64,000 bases of DNA from Dyadobacter subterraneus (GTDB taxonomy: Bacteria; Bacteroidota; Bacteroidia; Cytophagales; Spirosomataceae), in assembly GCF_015221875.1 (NCBI RefSeq), contig NZ_JACYGY010000001.1, positions 2,644,501 to 2,708,500 on the forward strand. Reading direction: 5' to 3'. Below are positions 35,446 to 45,551 of this stretch, one piece after another (the first letter of the stretch is position 1; every line of letters starts with the position of its first letter). The translations under genes were made by a program, and so were the position numbers. The notes below the pieces were generated by a model. It saw nothing but the letters and a program-made list of their open reading frames with translations. It was not told the DNA's origin and did not search any database.

Positions 35446-38400
35446 TTATTGCTTTAAAAACCGTACGCTTTCAGTTCTGCCTTCGTCATTGGTAAGTTGA
35501 ATAATGTACATGCCTCTATTAAGTTTGGAAACAGGAATCTGAATGGCATTAGTTGTCATTACTTTTTGTTCTGACTTTACTATTGTGCCATTTATGTCAG
35601 TAATTGCATATTTTGTCCAGGGAATGGCTTGATCTAAAGCAATATTCAGCGTCTCGGAAACAGGGTTGGGCCAAAAGTTAGTGAGGTTTAAAGTACCCAT
35701 GTCAACCGAAACAGCTCTTGAATACGTTAATGTGCCGTCCAGATCAACTTGCTTCAAACGATAATAACTAATATTTGGCAGAGGTTGTTCATCAGTCAAC
35801 TTGTAAGCCTGCCGGGCAGTTGACGAGGAAAATCCTTTTATCCGACCAATCGATGTCCAGCTTTTTACGTCCGCTGAGCGTTCGATTTCAAAATAATCAT
35901 TGTTCGTTTCCGAAGTCGTTTCCCATGATATTTTCACCTGGCTTTGATCTTTTTTTGCATTAAAAGATTTAAGTACTACCGGCAGCGGACCTGCCGAGAA
36001 GAATGCTTTGTAATTTAAAGCGGCTGTTGCAGAGGTTACAGTAAGTACAGGATCCGTGGTACTCACACCATTTTTGTCTTCCCAGCGAACAAAGTGAAAA
36101 CCAGATTTAGCAACTGCTGTTAATTTCACCGGAATGGTTTGAAAATAAATACCGGTCCATGGATATGGCGTTGCAGGAACACCTACCGTTTCTGGCACTA
36201 TGTCAAGGGTGTTTATCTTAACATAACCCTGTGCTGCGTCGGAAACATCAACAGTAAGGTTAAAGTTGGCCAGGGCAGCTCCATATAAGGTACGAACATG
36301 ATCCCGGAAACTGGGAGGTCTTTGCGAAACGAAAGTTTTGATAACATCAACATTCTGGTTCCAGTTATTCATGTCACCGGGCGCTCCCCACCGGGCAATG
36401 TGATCCGGCATGAGTGGCGTATATTGCGCCTTGATCTGATCCAGCAGGGCAGAAGCTCTGGATGGTAAAAACGTAGTATTTAATAGATCTGCCAAACGGT
36501 TAGTGAAATAGATTTTATAATCAGGATTTTGCAAAAGCTTTTTGAGTACAATCGCCATAGGACCTGCCGCTGGTGCGTTAGAAGCTCCCAGGAGAGAATT
36601 GCTGCCGGGATTAGTCAAACCAAGATCAGTATCATACAACATCCATCTCCATCTGCCATCCTCATAAAATGAAGCAGTGGGATTAGAACCAGCCGTTTTG
36701 TATCTCCACAAGCGCATGTTTTTAAAAGGCCAGTCACCGTTGGCACTATAAATTTCCGAGATCTGGTAATCAGTGTAATTTTCCAGGTCTATAATTGTTT
36801 TCAGCGTATTATAATTTGCTGCGTCGGCAAGAGAATTATTATTTACAAAATTCAGAAATTCATTGTACTTGGTAATATCTCCCTCCTCAACTTCCGATCC
36901 TTCCACAGATATGATATCTACTTCATCTTCATCCACTCCATATTTCTTTTTTAGATAAAATTTGTCGTAGCGTTCCGTAATGTTATGAATTCCCCAGTAT
37001 TCCGAGTTTATAAAAAGGATTGAAGGCCTCGACAACTGTGTGTCAAATGGCAAGTGCCTTACCAGATTCTGAAAATAGGAATCCCTCAACATGGTCAAAG
37101 GCGTGTCATTCCCCGAATTTCTCAGCAGTATTCTTTTGGGGTATAACGTTGGATTTTCGGGAAAGATCGAATAATTAAATTCTGTATCGCTGTAAAGCCG
37201 AAGTGTTTTTTGTCTTAACGACCTTGTACATCCGCCATGTAGGCGAAAACCAATTTGCTGGTTTAGTACCGGATTATTATTATCAAAATATTCAATATTT
37301 CCATCACGCTGCCAATCGTCGCCTGCCCATGAAAAGTTGGCAAACGTACATACTTCTGCTGGTGTTGTCGGGTTGGCAGCGCGGAATTTATCAAAAGTAA
37401 TACCGGGTGTATAGATACCGGTATTATATTCAAAAAGAGAAGTTTCCGTAGTGGCCAAAGAAAGTACAGGAACCGGATACTTTGATACGCCGCCATTGTT
37501 TATAAAATAGGTTTTGGTAACAGTCTCACTAGGATTAAATCCGGATTTAAACACTTTAACCCGCACAACGGTGCCTTTATATATTTTACTGGATGGCACC
37601 TGAGGATTTACGGTAAAGGTGGTGTTTTTAAGGGACACTTTATTCTCAGCGGTAGATCGGTCAGTAATTGAAATTGGATTCTGGTAAACCGTTGAGGAAT
37701 ATCCGTCCGTTGATAAACCCTGGCCAAGACCTTGCGCCTGCTGTTCCTGAGCCGCAGTTCCGTTTTCATTGTATTTGTTTTTGTAAGCCCAGAAATTGAG
37801 ATTATTGTTGTTTTGTGGATCTGAACCGTCCAATGTATAACGGATGGTAACACCAGGTTCAGGATGAGTAATCGTAAGCAAAAAGGCTGAACCTTTGAAA
37901 CCCGATGAGGCTGAAAATACGGGAGGTGCAAGCGTGGGCAGCTGGGTAGTTCCGGTTGCATTACTTTTGCCAGGAGAGGGTGTCGAATAATTTACAAGGC
38001 TGGTGGCTCCGTCAGGACTGCGACCATAAGAAACGTCGTCTCCAATTGCTCCAAACGTTACGTCATCGATCAGTTCTAATTCCGGGGAAGAAATCACAAC
38101 ATCTTCTCCATCTTTTGACAAGCTAAAAGATACATGTAATGCTCCCCTGGACGGGACGCCACTTGCCCATATGACAATAAATCCCTTCGAAGGAATTTTG
38201 GTAAGAGCGCTCCCCGTTGGCATTTGATATTTGTTGGGAGTTCCTGGCTTGTCGCTCAGAAAATAACCTGCAATATCGATTACGTGATCGGTGGGATTGT
38301 AAATTTCAAACCAGTCCTCATGAGCACCGGTGGCATCGGTAATACCGGTATTGTTGGATGCAACAATTTCGTTGACAAACAATACTTCTTTTGCAATTGC

Positions 38401-38460
38401 AGTTTTGTGTAATAAGGAAAACAACAAACACGTTAACAGGATAGCTAAATTTTTAGTCAT
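35446..38460 (-). CDS. Secreted CotH kinase family protein with lamin-tail domain and T9SS sorting signal
   Basis: A 1004-residue exported protein. After the signal peptide comes a lamin-tail domain (about 25-145; FVNEIVASNNTG, EDWFEIYNPTDHVIDIAGYFLS). A chitobiase C-terminal-like module follows (about 190-315; PGVTIRYTLDGSDP). The CotH domain (about 370-700) shows GFRLHGGCTRSLRQKTLRLY, LLRNSGNDTPLTMLRDSYFQ, WGIHNITERYDKFYLKKKYG and RWMLYDTDLGL. A beta-rich segment precedes the C-terminal about 80 residues, NFWPNPVSETLNI ... GMYIIQLTNDEGRTESVRFLK, a type A sorting domain for the type IX secretion system. CotH proteins are atypical protein kinases or spore-coat-like proteins; the bacterial substrate is unknown. 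Confidence 0.9.
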   Translation of the reverse strand: MTKNLAILLTCLLFSLLHKTAIAKEVLFVNEIVASNNTGITDATGAHEDWFEIYNPTDHVIDIAGYFLSDKPGTPNKYQMPTGSALTKIPSKGFIVIWASGVPSRGALHVSFSLSKDGEDVVISSPELELIDDVTFGAIGDDVSYGRSPDGATSLVNYSTPSPGKSNATGTTQLPTLAPPVFSASSGFKGSAFLLTITHPEPGVTIRYTLDGSDPQNNNNLNFWAYKNKYNENGTAAQEQQAQGLGQGLSTDGYSSTVYQNPISITDRSTAENKVSLKNTTFTVNPQVPSSKIYKGTVVRVKVFKSGFNPSETVTKTYFINNGGVSKYPVPVLSLATTETSLFEYNTGIYTPGITFDKFRAANPTTPAEVCTFANFSWAGDDWQRDGNIEYFDNNNPVLNQQIGFRLHGGCTRSLRQKTLRLYSDTEFNYSIFPENPTLYPKRILLRNSGNDTPLTMLRDSYFQNLVRHLPFDTQLSRPSILFINSEYWGIHNITERYDKFYLKKKYGVDEDEVDIISVEGSEVEEGDITKYNEFLNFVNNNSLADAANYNTLKTIIDLENYTDYQISEIYSANGDWPFKNMRLWRYKTAGSNPTASFYEDGRWRWMLYDTDLGLTNPGSNSLLGASNAPAAGPMAIVLKKLLQNPDYKIYFTNRLADLLNTTFLPSRASALLDQIKAQYTPLMPDHIARWGAPGDMNNWNQNVDVIKTFVSQRPPSFRDHVRTLYGAALANFNLTVDVSDAAQGYVKINTLDIVPETVGVPATPYPWTGIYFQTIPVKLTAVAKSGFHFVRWEDKNGVSTTDPVLTVTSATAALNYKAFFSAGPLPVVLKSFNAKKDQSQVKISWETTSETNNDYFEIERSADVKSWTSIGRIKGFSSSTARQAYKLTDEQPLPNISYYRLKQVDLDGTLTYSRAVSVDMGTLNLTNFWPNPVSETLNIALDQAIPWTKYAITDINGTIVKSEQKVMTTNAIQIPVSKLNRGMYIIQLTNDEGRTESVRFLKQ

Positions 38461-38572
38461 TGATGTCGACTTAAATGAGAAATATCATATTTAATTCAAC
38501 AGTAATACATAATTCTTACAAAATAAAAATTTAGTTACTCAACGGTTTGTTGTTTTACATACTGGTTATGAT

Positions 38573-41116
38573 TTAAGCAATTATTCTGGCCATTAAAGGA
38601 TCACTTATACTTTCCTTGCCAGTTTCCACGTGCCCTGCATATCGCTTTAAAGTAGATTTATATCCTTCGAAATTTAAACTGAAATCATACCAGTTATGAC
38701 TTTTTTCAAGATTTAGCACCATTGTAGTGGTTGCTGATTTTGATCCGGCGGCGTCAAGGGTCTTCTTTTGCCCCACACTTTTATATGCATTATCTACAAT
38801 CTCAACGGTTAGTTTATTTTTCGGATCGGTATTTTTGATCGTCAGCTCAATGTTTCCGGTAGGTTTTTTGTTTTTATCCAGTTGATAATCACACTGAACC
38901 AAAACCAATGGGTCATTTGTATTACCAGTATATTCACGGAAAAAACCGTTAGGTCCATATGCCCGCAAATGATAATGCTGGTTTTCAAAATTTTCAATTT
39001 TATAATAATCACTCAGCGCATCACCTGGTTTCACTGCATAGTTCCAGACTTTGACATCTTCCTCTTTGTATTTTCCTGGTGCATAAACCATGAAAGGCGA
39101 ACCGGCAGAATCTTTTCCGAAAATATCATTTCCCGATTTCAATTTTATTTCAAAAGATTTTTTATCGGCGCTGATGTGGCCATCTGCGTATAACTGATAT
39201 GGTAATGCACAGGCAGGGCGAGTTCCTTTTTCCTGCTGAGGCATATACTGCGACGATGATGGATCCTGATTTATCTGTGAGATTTCGGCTGCCGACAATG
39301 ATTTATAGCCATTTGGAAGACCTTTGAATTTGGCTTTATGGATTCCTTCAATAAATTCGTCATGTTTGACAAAAGCGGGTAGGGGAATTTTCTGGCCGTC
39401 ATATGGTTTGAATGTGGAAGTCAGATCCCCGCAAATTGTACGTCGCCATGCACTGATATTTGTTTCCTCAATTTTCTTGCCGGATTTGTGGCTTGTAAAT
39501 TTTTCCAAAAACTGGATGACCGATGTATGGTCAAATATTTCTGAACAAACACTTCCGCCGCGATTCCAGGGAGAAGCGATCAAAAGCGGAACACGAAATC
39601 CGAGTCCAATCGGGCTCTCACGGGATTCTCTTTTTGCTTTTTTCTTCATATCCTGCTCCAAAGTCACAAATTCAACTTTGGTATCAATTCCTTCCGATGT
39701 TTTTCCGGTGTCTTCCTTGTATGGCTCTGGAACTACATAGGGCGGAACGTGATCAAAGTATCCGTCATTTTCATCATAACAAAGAATGAAAATCGTCTTT
39801 TTCCAGACCTCCGGATTTTTTGTCAGAATATCCATCACTTCGGATACATACCAGGCGCCGTACCATGGTGAAGTCGGGTGGTCAGAAAAGTTTTCGGGTG
39901 CTACCAGCCAGGAAACGGTTGGCAATTTTCCTGTTTTGACATCATCCCTGAATTGATGAAGTACATCACCTTTTGGAAGTTTGACTTCACGACTTGTCGC
40001 GCCTTCGTCATATTTAAAAGTAGTGACATCGTGGTAATCAGGATCTTTAATATTGGTTGTAAATGCTTTCTGATGAAGATTTTTTTCTCTTTGGGATAAT
40101 TTGGCAAAATTTTCAGGACTCCATTCAGCCAGTTCTTTTTTTACGATTTCCTGTAAAGCAAGCTTTTCTTTCAAAGCACTTTGTGCCAAATCTGCATCCT
40201 TTCCCGCTGGTAGGGTCTTGATTTTTGCTTCAAGTGCAGCTATATCTTTTGGTAATTGTGCAGCCTGGGATTTTAAATGTTTTTGGAAACCTGTCGAATA
40301 CCGAACGTGATATTGAGTAAACCACTCAATCGGATTGTCAGTAAAATTGGCAAGCCAGGATTCTTCCTCACCTTCAAATCCCATCGGAAGGCTGATCTCA
40401 TTTTGATATATTTTCCATGAAATGCCATTGTCTTCCAATCTCTCCGGAAAAGTTGTCCAGGTAGCTGGTTTATCGTAATCTACATTTTCATTCCGAATAT
40501 TTGCATAAGCTTCTGTGTCCTGTTTTTCACGAACAGTTCCTGTCCATAAAAAAAGACGGTTTGGCGTAGTTCCGGTCAGCGAAGAGCAATAGTTTTGATC
40601 ACAAACTGTGAATGCATCGGCTAATGCATAATAAAATGGAATATCTTCCCGGTTGTAAAAACCCTGGGTCAACGGCATTTTTATGTAATCTTTATGCCCG
40701 GCCTGTTTTGCAATCAGCCATTTATCATATTTCCCTCCGTTTCTTGCATCAACCTGATTTGGCCAGGAATGAGGTAAAGATCCCATCCAGGTTGCTTTGG
40801 AATCCTTCATATTCAGGCGAAACGGTGTGTATGTTTCACCAGCCGCATTAGTTTGCAGCCAGACAAGATTTTTATTTGGTAAGGTAATCGCTCTTGGATC
40901 GTTAAAACCTCTTACGCCGCGAAGCGAACCATAACAATGATCAAAAGAACGGTTTTCCTGCATGAGAATGACCACATGTTCAGCATCCAGATAAGTACTT
41001 CCTGGCTGAGGGTCAATAGCTAATGCTTTTTGAATTGAAGGAGGAAGTACACTTAAAAGGCCGGCACCGCCTGAAAGCATGGCCGCTTTTTTAATAAATT
41101 CTCTTCTTGAGTCCAT
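38573..41116 (-). CDS. Phosphocholine-specific phospholipase C, Tat-exported
   Basis: An 847-residue exported enzyme. It has a twin-arginine signal (SRREFIKKAAMLSGGAGLL) and the acid-phosphatase-like/PLC core (about 45-560): HVVILMQENRSFDHCYGSLRG, PHSWPNQVDARNGGKYDKW, LTGTTPNRLFLWTG, ILCYDENDGYFDHVPPY, FRVPLLIASPWNRGG and FDHTSVIQFLEKF. Two C-terminal beta domains of the PLC type (about 640-840) follow. It hydrolyses phosphatidylcholine or sphingomyelin to phosphocholine outside the cytoplasm. Length and order match the family. It is followed on the same strand by the CotH gene with 112 nt between. Confidence 0.94.
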   Translation of the reverse strand: MDSRREFIKKAAMLSGGAGLLSVLPPSIQKALAIDPQPGSTYLDAEHVVILMQENRSFDHCYGSLRGVRGFNDPRAITLPNKNLVWLQTNAAGETYTPFRLNMKDSKATWMGSLPHSWPNQVDARNGGKYDKWLIAKQAGHKDYIKMPLTQGFYNREDIPFYYALADAFTVCDQNYCSSLTGTTPNRLFLWTGTVREKQDTEAYANIRNENVDYDKPATWTTFPERLEDNGISWKIYQNEISLPMGFEGEEESWLANFTDNPIEWFTQYHVRYSTGFQKHLKSQAAQLPKDIAALEAKIKTLPAGKDADLAQSALKEKLALQEIVKKELAEWSPENFAKLSQREKNLHQKAFTTNIKDPDYHDVTTFKYDEGATSREVKLPKGDVLHQFRDDVKTGKLPTVSWLVAPENFSDHPTSPWYGAWYVSEVMDILTKNPEVWKKTIFILCYDENDGYFDHVPPYVVPEPYKEDTGKTSEGIDTKVEFVTLEQDMKKKAKRESRESPIGLGFRVPLLIASPWNRGGSVCSEIFDHTSVIQFLEKFTSHKSGKKIEETNISAWRRTICGDLTSTFKPYDGQKIPLPAFVKHDEFIEGIHKAKFKGLPNGYKSLSAAEISQINQDPSSSQYMPQQEKGTRPACALPYQLYADGHISADKKSFEIKLKSGNDIFGKDSAGSPFMVYAPGKYKEEDVKVWNYAVKPGDALSDYYKIENFENQHYHLRAYGPNGFFREYTGNTNDPLVLVQCDYQLDKNKKPTGNIELTIKNTDPKNKLTVEIVDNAYKSVGQKKTLDAAGSKSATTTMVLNLEKSHNWYDFSLNFEGYKSTLKRYAGHVETGKESISDPLMARIIA

Positions 41117-41169
41117 GGGTTGAATTAACGGGTTTGGGAAATCATACTCAGTATTACCTGAAATTTTAC

Positions 41170-41177
41170 CAAAAGTA
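41170..41177 (-). promoter_or_regulatory. Candidate -7 element (TACTTTTG) of the phospholipase C gene
   Basis: On the minus strand TACTTTTG matches TAnnTTTG and lies about 54 nt ahead of the start codon. No TTG is placed correctly upstream, so the call is weak. Confidence 0.35.
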
Positions 41178-41249
41178 CCACGCTTTACTGTTTTCGGCTT
41201 ATTAAATTACGGTTATCTTTTATATGGAAAACACATCATACCAACTTTT

Positions 41250-41298
41250 TAAAGCAAAAAAGCTGTAAACCAGGAATATTTCCTTGCTTACAGCTTTT
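41250..41298 (-). terminator. Terminator of the DUF937-like gene
   Basis: AAAAGCTGTAA pairs with TTACAGCTTTT (11 bp), and the loop itself contains AGGAA/TTCCT. On the minus strand TTTTTTGCTTT follows. It lies 22 nt after the stop codon. Confidence 0.85.
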
Positions 41299-41319
41299 AT
41301 ACTAATATTTGAATTTTGA

Positions 41320-41952
41320 CTATTTTCCTCCAAAAAAGCCACCGAGCATTCCACCTAAATCAAATCCTCCTTGTTCTTTTGGTTGACTTGGATTTGCTGG
41401 CGCCGCATTTCCGCCGCCCATAAAGCTTTTTCCAATTGACATTACGTCATTCATATCCAGTTTTCCGTCAGCCAGAGCATAACCAATTTGATTGAAATCA
41501 AATCCCGATGCTGCTGCCGCTGCCGGGGAAGCTGCTGTTGCTCCACCACCTCCCAGCAAACCGCCAAGAATACTGTTAAAATCAAAGCTGCCATCCGACG
41601 GATTACTTGTTTTGTTAATAAGGCTGCCTAGTACGCCAGGAAGAACTGAGGAAACAATTCCACCTGCGGAACTGCTGCTAAGACCGAATTTCTGCATAAT
41701 GGCCGAAACTGCGTTTCCTGCAATCGATGCCACGATAGGGTTGTTCATGATTCCGTTGCCGGTTTCTTTGCCTGACAGCAAACCCATTATTCCCTGAATA
41801 TTGCCTGATTGTGCCTGCTCTTGGAGTCCTCCGGTAATTGATCCCATCAAAGTATGCATAACATCTGCATTCTGACTATTTGGAATTTCCGGGTTTTGTA
41901 CGATTGCCTGTTGAGAATGTTCCTGAATTAGGCCTAGAAGTTGGTCGAGCAT
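41320..41952 (-). CDS. DUF937-like Gly-rich protein
   Basis: A 210-residue protein without a signal peptide. The N terminus is helical (MLDQLLGLIQEHSQQAI), with MGSITGGLQEQAQSG and NPIVASIAGNAVSAIMQKFG, the pattern of DUF937/YidB-like proteins. The middle and end are low in complexity and rich in Gly, Ala, Ser and Asn (LGGLLGGGGATAASPAAAAA, GGMLGGFFGGK). The family has no known activity. It stands alone between two terminators. Confidence 0.78.
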   Translation of the reverse strand: MLDQLLGLIQEHSQQAIVQNPEIPNSQNADVMHTLMGSITGGLQEQAQSGNIQGIMGLLSGKETGNGIMNNPIVASIAGNAVSAIMQKFGLSSSSAGGIVSSVLPGVLGSLINKTSNPSDGSFDFNSILGGLLGGGGATAASPAAAAASGFDFNQIGYALADGKLDMNDVMSIGKSFMGGGNAAPANPSQPKEQGGFDLGGMLGGFFGGK

Positions 41953-42020
41953 GATCGAATTAATTTAGTTGTATATAGCTTAGACAATAATTGTGCTAAA
42001 AGTAACGGTACAACTAAACA

Positions 42021-42045
42021 TAAAAAAACCCGCCGAAGCGGGTTT
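42021..42045 (-). terminator. Terminator of rpmI-rplT
   Basis: AAACCCGC / GCGGGTTT, an 8-bp stem with a CGAA loop, runs into a stretch of seven T on the minus strand, 7 nt after the rplT stop. Confidence 0.93.
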
Positions 42046-42051
42046 GCTGTT

Positions 42052-42396
42052 TTATTTAACCTGATCAACGATTGCTTTAAATGCATCCGGGTGATTCATT
42101 GCCAAATCGGCAAGTACCTTACGGTTCAACTCAATGCCTTTTGCATTAATTTTACCCATAAGAGCAGAATATGATAGTCCGTGCAGACGTGCACCAGCGT
42201 TAATACGTTGGATCCACAATGCGCGGAAATTACGTTTCTTTTGCTTACGACCTTTGTACGCGTATGCAAGTCCACGCTCAACGGCGTTTTTCGCTACGGT
42301 CCAAACATTTTTACGACGGCCGAAATAGCCTTTCGCTAATTTTAACACTTTTTTACGTCTTGCGCGTGACGCAACATGGTTTACCGAACGTGGCAT
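42052..42396 (-). CDS. rplT: 50S ribosomal protein L20
   Basis: A 114-residue basic protein, full length for L20. [31 protein letters not shown] and [21 protein letters not shown] are family hallmarks in sense (read here as separate stretches within residues 1-70). L20 is an early assembly protein of the large subunit and in other bacteria represses its own rpmI-rplT transcript. It lies 109 nt after rpmI on the same strand. Confidence 0.98.
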   Translation of the reverse strand: MPRSVNHVASRARRKKVLKLAKGYFGRRKNVWTVAKNAVERGLAYAYKGRKQKKRNFRALWIQRINAGARLHGLSYSALMGKINAKGIELNRKVLADLAMNHPDAFKAIVDQVK

Positions 42397-42505
42397 AATA
42401 GTAACTGTTTTTGATTGACGGCGCCCATTTTGGGACTTTAAGGCCGGCTATCGGGTTGAACAAAAAACCGAAATGGTATTTGGTAATCTTTTGGCTTTTT
42501 CGGAA

Positions 42506-42700
42506 TTACTTCCCAAGCATTGCCAATACTTGTTTGTGGTTAGACACATCAATAAGACCTGTTTTAACCAATCCACGCTTACGCTTGTTTGATTTTTTGG
42601 TCAGGATGTGACTGTGGAACGCATGTTTGCGTTTAATTTTACCAGTACCAGTAAGCGAAAAACGCTTTTTAGCACCAGAATTTGTTTTCATTTTACCCAT
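42506..42700 (-). CDS. rpmI: 50S ribosomal protein L35
   Basis: A 64-residue basic protein with [20 protein letters not shown] and [17 protein letters not shown], the complete L35 pattern. It is followed by rplT. The gap to infC upstream contains a perfect palindrome, so whether rpmI is transcribed from infC or from its own promoter is open. Confidence 0.97.
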   Translation of the reverse strand: MGKMKTNSGAKKRFSLTGTGKIKRKHAFHSHILTKKSNKRKRGLVKTGLIDVSNHKQVLAMLGK

Positions 42701-42769
42701 GGTACAAAAAAATAATAGTTGAAAAAATATAAAACAGCGCGCAAAATTAGTGAATTTCCTTGTAAAACA

Positions 42770-42807
42770 AAAATCGTGTTAAAGACAATTGTCTTTAACA
42801 CGATTTT
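42770..42807. terminator. 38-bp perfect palindrome between infC and rpmI
   Basis: AAAATCGTGTTAAAGACAA followed directly by its exact reverse complement (two 19-base arms). On either strand it ends in TTTT, so it could be a bidirectional terminator behind infC. It could also be a leader hairpin of rpmI-rplT or a binding site. It lies 100 nt past infC and 70 nt before rpmI. Confidence 0.7.
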
Positions 42808-42907
42808 ATATTTCATTTATCAAGAAAATATATCTATCAAATCAAGCCACACTTTGTTTGTTGAATTGACTAACTACCAATCACTAAAAGCCAACAGCTG
42901 AAAAAAT

Positions 42908-43459
42908 CTATTTTTTCGGAGGCAAAGGAGCCAGAATAATTGTCATTCTTTTTCCTTCCAGTTTCGGCTCCATTTCAAGCTTGCCGTAATCTGTCAAAGC
43001 TTCTGAAAATTTATTAAGCAAATTTACACCTCTTTCTTTGAAAACGATCGTACGACCTACAAAGTGAACGTATGCTTTTACTTTTGAACCTTCTTTAAGG
43101 AAATTGATAGCATGTTTAAGCTTAAAGTCAAAATCGTGATCATCAGTATTAGGGCCGAAACGGATCTCTTTGATGACAACTTTCTGTGCTTTTGCTTTTA
43201 TTTCTTTCTGTTTCTTCTTTTGCTCGTACTTGAATTTCGAGTAGTCAACTACTTTACAAACAGGCGGTACTGCTGTTGGTGCAATTTCAACTAGGTCAAG
43301 ATTCTGTGTTTTTGCGATTGCTCTCGCGGTATTTATATCTACAACGCCAGCTTCAATATTTTCGCCAACCAGACGAACTTCTTTTGCTGTGATGCGCTCA
43401 TTGATTTTATAAGGTTCTTCTACTACTCTGAAACGTCCACTCGGGGGTCTTAATGCCAT
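42908..43459 (-). CDS. infC: Translation initiation factor IF-3
   Basis: A 183-residue cytosolic factor. The N domain reads EEPYKINERITAKEVRLVGEN, the linker is Lys-rich, and the C domain has KEIRFGPNTDDHDFDFKLKHA, VKAYVHFVGRTIVFKERG and the end EPKLEGKRMTIILAP. It binds the 30S subunit and checks start-codon pairing. The start is a normal ATG, with no AUU-type start as in Escherichia coli. It follows thrS by 107 nt in the conserved thrS-infC-rpmI-rplT order. Confidence 0.97.
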   Translation of the reverse strand: MALRPPSGRFRVVEEPYKINERITAKEVRLVGENIEAGVVDINTARAIAKTQNLDLVEIAPTAVPPVCKVVDYSKFKYEQKKKQKEIKAKAQKVVIKEIRFGPNTDDHDFDFKLKHAINFLKEGSKVKAYVHFVGRTIVFKERGVNLLNKFSEALTDYGKLEMEPKLEGKRMTIILAPLPPKK

Positions 43460-43566
43460 ATTACTTGGTTTGGTGATTTTTGTATTTTTAGATGGAAATC
43501 AGAAAATTAACAATGCTGTGACAAAAATAGTGCGTTAATACGGGAATAATAAGAAAAATTGTAAAA

Positions 43567-45513
43567 TCATCCAATTATTTTTGCTTCTTTTTGAAAATAA
43601 GAGGCAAATTCTTCAATTGACATACTTCCCAAATCGCCTTCACCCTTTCTTCTGACAGATAATTTACCTTCGGCGGCTTCTTTTTCTCCAACGATCAGCA
43701 TGAACGGAACTTTGGTAACTTCCGCATCACGGATTTTACGGCCAATTTTTTCATCGCGGTGATCAATAAATCCACGGATATCGGCCTCTTGTAATTGAGC
43801 AAAAACAGTTTCTGCATACTCAGCATACTTTTCTGAAATCGGCAAAATCGCAATTTGATCTGGTGACAACCATAACGGGAATTGTCCCGCCGAATTTTCG
43901 ATCAAAATCGCAATGAAACGTTCCATCGAACCAAACGGCGCACGGTGGATCATTACCGGGCGATGTTTCTGATTATCTGAACCTGTGTATTCAAGTTCAA
44001 AACGCTGCGGAAGCTGGTAATCAACCTGAATAGTTCCAAGCTGCCATTTTCTTCCCAAAGCATCACGAACCATGAAATCAAGTTTTGGGCCGTAGAAAGC
44101 CGCTTCTCCCAATTCAGTTACTGTTTCCAGTCCACGTTCCGCCGAAGCTTCGATGATCGCGCTTTCAGCACGTATCCAGTCTTCGTCTCTACCAATATAT
44201 TTTTGTTTGTCGTTAGGATCACGAAGCGAAATCTGCGCGCTGTAATCTTCAAAACCCAGGGATTTGAAAACATACAAAACCAGATCAATAACGCGGATAA
44301 ATTCTTCCTTCACCTGATCCGGACGACAGAAAATATGCGCATCATCCTGAGTAAATCCACGAACGCGGGTTAAACCGTGTAATTCACCACTTTGTTCGTA
44401 ACGATAAACAGTTCCAAACTCAGAAAAACGCAGCGGAAGATCTTTGTATGAACGCGGTGAAGTTTTGTATATCTCGCAGTGATGCGGACAGTTCATCGGT
44501 TTTAACAAATATTCTTCCCCTGGATTTGGAGTTTTAATTGGCTGGAATGAATCCTTACCATATTTATCCCAGTGACCGGAGGTCACATATAGTTCTTTGC
44601 TGCCAATATGAGGAGTAACCACAGGCAAATAACCCGCACGAGATTGCGCTTTGCTCAAAAACGATTGCAGACGCTCACGCAGCATGGCACCTTTTGGCAG
44701 CCACAATGGTAAACCCTGACCCACTTTCTCTGAGAACGCGAACAATTCGAGTTCTTTTCCAAGTTTACGGTGGTCACGTTTTTTTGCTTCTTCCATCAAT
44801 GTTACATACTCTTCCAATTCCTTTTGTTTTGGAAAAGTAATCCCGTAAATACGGGTTAACATTTTGTTTTCCTGCTTGTTACGCCAGTAGGCGCCAGCAA
44901 TATTTGTCAGCTTTACAGCCTTGATAATACCGGTATTAGGAATATGCGGTCCACGGCAAAGGTCAGTAAATGCACCTTGCTCATAAAGCGTGATAGATCC
45001 GTCTTCCAAACCATCAATCAGTTCGAGCTTATACTCGTCACCTTTTTTGGTAAAGAAATCGATCGCATCCTGCTTGCTGATCGGAATACGTTTGAATTCG
45101 CTTTTCTGACGAGCCAGTTCAAGCATTTTAGCTTCGATCTTTGGGAAATCATCAGATGAAATGGTGTTTTCACCCAAATCCACGTCATAATAAAATCCTC
45201 TTTCGATTGAAGGACCCGTACCTAATTTAACGCCCGGATATAGTGCTTCCAAAGCTTCCGCCAATAAGTGGGCGGAAGAATGCCAGAATGTTGATTTTCC
45301 ATCTTCATCATTCCACGTGAGCAACACTACAAGTGAATCTTTTTCAATAGCGCGCGTAGGATCCCACACTTCGCCGTTTACTTTGGCCGCAATAACATTA
45401 CGCGCCAGACCTTCACTGATACTCAGCGCAATACCATGGGCAGTAATGCCTTTTTCGTATTCGCGCACGCTACCATCGGGCAGGGTGATTTTAATTAGAG
45501 ACTCGTCTTTCAT
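43567..45513 (-). CDS. thrS: Threonine-tRNA ligase
   Basis: A 648-residue class II aminoacyl-tRNA synthetase of full length. It starts with a TGS domain ([21 protein letters not shown]). The editing domain has [20 protein letters not shown] and [11 protein letters not shown]. The catalytic core has [23 protein letters not shown] (read in two parts), [15 protein letters not shown] and [15 protein letters not shown], and the anticodon-binding domain is C-terminal. It attaches threonine to tRNA-Thr. It starts 38 nt after the TPR lipoprotein gene. Confidence 0.98.
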   Translation of the reverse strand: MKDESLIKITLPDGSVREYEKGITAHGIALSISEGLARNVIAAKVNGEVWDPTRAIEKDSLVVLLTWNDEDGKSTFWHSSAHLLAEALEALYPGVKLGTGPSIERGFYYDVDLGENTISSDDFPKIEAKMLELARQKSEFKRIPISKQDAIDFFTKKGDEYKLELIDGLEDGSITLYEQGAFTDLCRGPHIPNTGIIKAVKLTNIAGAYWRNKQENKMLTRIYGITFPKQKELEEYVTLMEEAKKRDHRKLGKELELFAFSEKVGQGLPLWLPKGAMLRERLQSFLSKAQSRAGYLPVVTPHIGSKELYVTSGHWDKYGKDSFQPIKTPNPGEEYLLKPMNCPHHCEIYKTSPRSYKDLPLRFSEFGTVYRYEQSGELHGLTRVRGFTQDDAHIFCRPDQVKEEFIRVIDLVLYVFKSLGFEDYSAQISLRDPNDKQKYIGRDEDWIRAESAIIEASAERGLETVTELGEAAFYGPKLDFMVRDALGRKWQLGTIQVDYQLPQRFELEYTGSDNQKHRPVMIHRAPFGSMERFIAILIENSAGQFPLWLSPDQIAILPISEKYAEYAETVFAQLQEADIRGFIDHRDEKIGRKIRDAEVTKVPFMLIVGEKEAAEGKLSVRRKGEGDLGSMSIEEFASYFQKEAKIIG

Positions 45514-45551
45514 TCAAAAAAATAATTCTATTACTCTTAATTCTTACAAAT

